Position numbers and translations under genes: made by a program. Positions 61,959-64,000 of a stretch of DNA of 64,000 nucleotides are shown here, piece after piece. Under the pieces are notes generated by a model. That model ran no database searches. It was not told where the DNA came from and worked only from the letters and a program-made list of their open reading frames with translations. The first letter of the stretch is position 1. Every line of letters starts with the position of its first letter. This DNA is from Bacteroidota bacterium (GTDB lineage: Bacteria; Bacteroidota; Bacteroidia; Flavobacteriales_F; PHOS-HE28). Where the stretch lies: positions 80,992 through 144,991 of the forward strand of contig JACTMO010000080.1 of assembly GCA_014584605.1 (NCBI GenBank), given 5' to 3'.

Positions 61959-62528
61959 TTACGGTCGGCCCTCGGGTCGGCGGGCCTGCCGCAGCGCCTC
62001 TTTGAGCACCTTCACCAGCCGCACGGCCTCCTGCTCGGTGAGCCCCTTGCCAAGGACCACCTTGCGCCCGTGGTGCTCGAAGCCGATGCGCTCGCCGCCC
62101 ATCACCCAGAAGGAGCCGTTGACCTGCCAGGCCCACGAACGGCGGTCGATGGACAGCAGGCCCGGCCGCTGGATGTTCTCGATCGCATGGTCGGTGGCCC
62201 GCCCCAGACCCAGGATGTCGTCCTTCACGGTGAACACGCCGTCCTTCATCCGCCACTTCTCGAAGCCCTTGAGGCGCCACAGCAGCACCCGCACGAGGCG
62301 GTACTCGAAGTACGCCCAGAAGGCCAGGTAGGCCGGGATGAAGGCGCGCTCGGGGCCGGCGGGCAGGCCCGCGCCCACCACCGCCACCGCGATGCCGCAG
62401 AGCGTCCAGGCCACGGCCCACGCCAGCAGCAGGCTGCGCTGAAGCCGTGGCAGGCGCGGGCTGATCACCACGGTGGTGATCCCCGCCTTGCGCTGCACGC
62501 TCACCCGGTCGCTGAGGAACTCCATCAT
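61959..62528 (-). CDS. Membrane protein of unknown function coupled to bshA
   Basis: The 189-residue protein has two membrane segments (about 32-54 and 62-82) and a C-terminal cytoplasmic part with strands such as VKDDILGLGRATDH and GSFWVMGGERIGFEHHGRKVVLGKGL, which recalls PH-like domains. I do not recognise a family. The start overlaps the bshA stop as ATGA, so the two are probably translated together. Confidence 0.78.
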   Translation of the reverse strand: MMEFLSDRVSVQRKAGITTVVISPRLPRLQRSLLLAWAVAWTLCGIAVAVVGAGLPAGPERAFIPAYLAFWAYFEYRLVRVLLWRLKGFEKWRMKDGVFTVKDDILGLGRATDHAIENIQRPGLLSIDRRSWAWQVNGSFWVMGGERIGFEHHGRKVVLGKGLTEQEAVRLVKVLKEALRQARRPEGRP

Positions 62529-63658
62529 TCGTGGTCCCTGGCGAGCACCTCCGCATAGAGCGCCTCGTAGCGCGGCAGCACGGCGCGTACATCGAAGCGT
62601 CGGGCCTGTTCCAACGCACCCTGCCGGTAGCGCCCCGCAGTGGCCGCATCGCCCAGGATCTCCAGCGCCTGCGCCGCCATGCCGTCGATATCGCCCACCG
62701 GGCTCAGCAGGCCGCTCACGCCGTGGAGGTTCACCTCCGGGGTGCCGCCCGTACTGGTGCTCACCACCGGCACCCCGCAAGCCATGGCCTCCAGCGCCGC
62801 CAGCCCGAAGCTCTCGCTCTCGGAGGTCAGCACGAAAAGGTCGCAGCCCGCCAGCACCTCCTCGGGCCGTGTGACCTTGCCCAGGAACTGGATGTCCGTC
62901 CCCGTCCGCTGCTGCCTGCACATGTTCTCCAGACGCTGCCGTTCCGGGCCGTCACCGATCAGGAGCAGCCGGGCCGGCATGCGCTCGCGCACCCGGAGGA
63001 ACACCTGCAGCACGTCCTCCACCCGTTTCACCGGCCTGAAGTTGGAGATGTGGATCAGCAGCTTGCGGCCATCGGGCGCGTAACGCTGCCGGATCGCGGG
63101 GTCGGGCGTCGACGGATACTGGTCGATGCACACGAAGTTGGGGATCACCCGGATGTCGCGCTGCACCGGGAAGTGCGCGTACGTGTCGCGCCGCAGGCTC
63201 TCGGACACGGCCGTCACCGCGTCGCTGTGCTCGATGCTGAAGGTGATCACCGGCTCGAAGCTCGGGTCGCGCCCCACCAGGGTGATGTCCGTGCCGTGCA
63301 AGGTGGTGATGAAGGGCACCCGGATCCCCCGTGCGTGCAGGATCCGCTGCGCCATCCACGCCGCGCTGGCGTGCGGTATGGCGTAGTGCACATGGATCAG
63401 GTCCAGCCCCTCGTGCCCGGCCACGTCCACCAGCTTGCTGGTCAGCACCAGCTCGTACGGCGGATAGTCGAACAGCGGATAATCACTCACCCGCACCTCG
63501 TGGTACAGCACGCGGCCCTCCACGTCGCGCAGCCGCACCGGCCGGTCGTAGGTGATGAAGTGCACCGTATGGCCCTTCTCGGCCAGGGCGACGCCCAGTT
63601 CGGTGGCCACCACGCCGCTGCCGCCGAAAGTGGGGTAACAAACAATGCCGATGCGCAT
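62525..63658 (-). CDS. bshA: N-acetyl-alpha-D-glucosaminyl L-malate synthase BshA
   Basis: The 377-residue GT4 enzyme begins with the characteristic MRIGIVCYPTFGGSGVVATELG, has LDLIHVHYAIPHA near residue 90, and shows the donor-site GKVTRPEEVL and SESESFGLAALEAMACGVP blocks. It links UDP-GlcNAc to L-malate, the first step in bacillithiol synthesis. bshB1 at 21980-22705 would do the second; bshC is not in the window. I chose the ATG at 63658. A CACCTTTG element lies 35 bases upstream. Confidence 0.94.
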   Translation of the reverse strand: MRIGIVCYPTFGGSGVVATELGVALAEKGHTVHFITYDRPVRLRDVEGRVLYHEVRVSDYPLFDYPPYELVLTSKLVDVAGHEGLDLIHVHYAIPHASAAWMAQRILHARGIRVPFITTLHGTDITLVGRDPSFEPVITFSIEHSDAVTAVSESLRRDTYAHFPVQRDIRVIPNFVCIDQYPSTPDPAIRQRYAPDGRKLLIHISNFRPVKRVEDVLQVFLRVRERMPARLLLIGDGPERQRLENMCRQQRTGTDIQFLGKVTRPEEVLAGCDLFVLTSESESFGLAALEAMACGVPVVSTSTGGTPEVNLHGVSGLLSPVGDIDGMAAQALEILGDAATAGRYRQGALEQARRFDVRAVLPRYEALYAEVLARDHE

Positions 63659-63693
63659 GCGAGATCCGGTGGTGGTGAGACCCACCGGGGCTG

Positions 63694-63798
63694 CAAAGGT
63701 GCGTTGCGGGGCGGATGTTGCCGACGCGATTCCTGCCGCGCGGTGCCGGAGGGCGGGGAACCCCGATGGCCTGCATGGGCCGCAGAGCCCTATATTCG
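63694..63798. promoter_or_regulatory. Divergent -7 elements for bshA and the last gene
   Basis: CACCTTTG on the minus strand (63694-63701) lies 35 bases before bshA. TATATTCG on the plus strand (63791-63798) lies 22 bases before the ATG at 63821. Confidence 0.55.
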
Positions 63799-63820
63799 AA
63801 AGGCCAAACGCCGGGGTCCC

Positions 63821-64000
63821 ATGCGCAAAGCCTGCACCACCTACCGAGCTGTGATCCTTTCCCTGGCGGTCGCCCTTGCGGCCGTTTGTACGCCACTGCT
63901 GGCCCAGCCGCCGATGGTCACCAAGTACCTGCACGAGTTCGACACCCTCGGCTCGGGCCACCCCAACGACCTGATCAACGACCAGCCCGCCCTGCTGAAG
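63821..64000 (+). CDS. Secreted protein, 5' end only
   Basis: The gene runs off the window after 60 codons. It encodes a signal peptide (about 1-29, ending LLA-QPP) and the start of a mature protein with HEFDTLGSGHPNDLIND. Too little is present to name it. Confidence 0.75.
   Translation, partial: MRKACTTYRAVILSLAVALAAVCTPLLAQPPMVTKYLHEFDTLGSGHPNDLINDQPALLK

Overview
The window looks like chromosome of a high-GC member of the Bacteroidota, most likely Flavobacteriales. The evidence is: type IX secretion (T9SS) C-terminal domains of two kinds, a CHU_C/gliding-type C-terminus, a TonB-dependent receptor with a carboxypeptidase-like N-domain, two bacillithiol biosynthesis genes (bshA, bshB1), little sign of Shine-Dalgarno sites, and many TAnnTTTG or TAnnTTCG promoter elements. 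The assignment below phylum level is inference. Coding density is high, with many ATGA start/stop overlaps. There is no rRNA, CRISPR array, prophage or complete insertion sequence.

Layout. 1-8.3 kb: a LytTR response regulator, an SGNH-like protein overlapping the selenium tRNA-modification pair mnmH-selD, a histone-like basic protein, a universal stress protein joined to a sorbosone-dehydrogenase-like protein, a PAP2 phosphatase and a secreted repeat protein. 8.4-16 kb: a 1234-residue secreted sorbosone-dehydrogenase/PKD/PA14 protein, acyP, thpR, a radical SAM protein, a frameshifted T9SS cargo gene and an orphan T9SS tail. 16-24.4 kb: a propeller lipoprotein, tRNA-His, a glycosyltransferase / formyltransferase-propeller / flippase operon, bshB1 and a lipoprotein glutathione peroxidase. 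24.4-33.1 kb: cytochrome c maturation genes ccmB, ccmC, ccmD, ccmE and ccmF, followed closely by a DUF2520 protein, a KdsC-like phosphatase, a UbiA prenyltransferase, Maf and an outer-membrane protein. 33-40.6 kb: a gliding-type secreted adhesin, a barrel protein, a second sorbosone-dehydrogenase-like protein, mazG, an NADP-binding oxidoreductase and a DUF6364/PIN toxin-antitoxin pair.

40.6-47.2 kb holds thirteen minus-strand genes headed by an ArsR repressor. Six encode START-fold (SRPBCC/AHSA1) proteins, mixed with VOC, GyrI-like, DUF1801, YdeI-like and DoxX proteins. A perfect palindrome sits between the -33 and -7 elements of the arsR promoter, which suggests autoregulation of the array. 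47.3-51.2 kb: an AhpD-like protein, a SnoaL-like protein, a TonB-dependent receptor and a YwqK-like lipoprotein. 51.2-51.6 kb is a scar with a tyrosine-recombinase remnant broken by a 17-bp tandem duplication, plus the tail of a lost outer-membrane barrel. 51.6-64 kb: rocD, rlmD, a SIMPL-like protein, a TPMT-type methyltransferase, a secreted SGNH/PKD protein, a phosphoribosyltransferase, aroK, a GNAT-like protein, tRNA-Lys, a miniature secreted protein that is almost only a T9SS domain, tRNA-Leu, a CoA-transferase, bshA with a partner membrane gene, and the start of another secreted protein.

The most interesting signals are: (1) a C-terminal module of about 243 residues with two dockerin-like repeats, shared by two otherwise different secreted proteins and ending in the same QLP; (2) the ArsR-headed START-domain array with its operator; (3) promoters so close to start codons that many mRNAs may be leaderless or nearly so; (4) a CcmE with cysteine in place of the heme-binding histidine.
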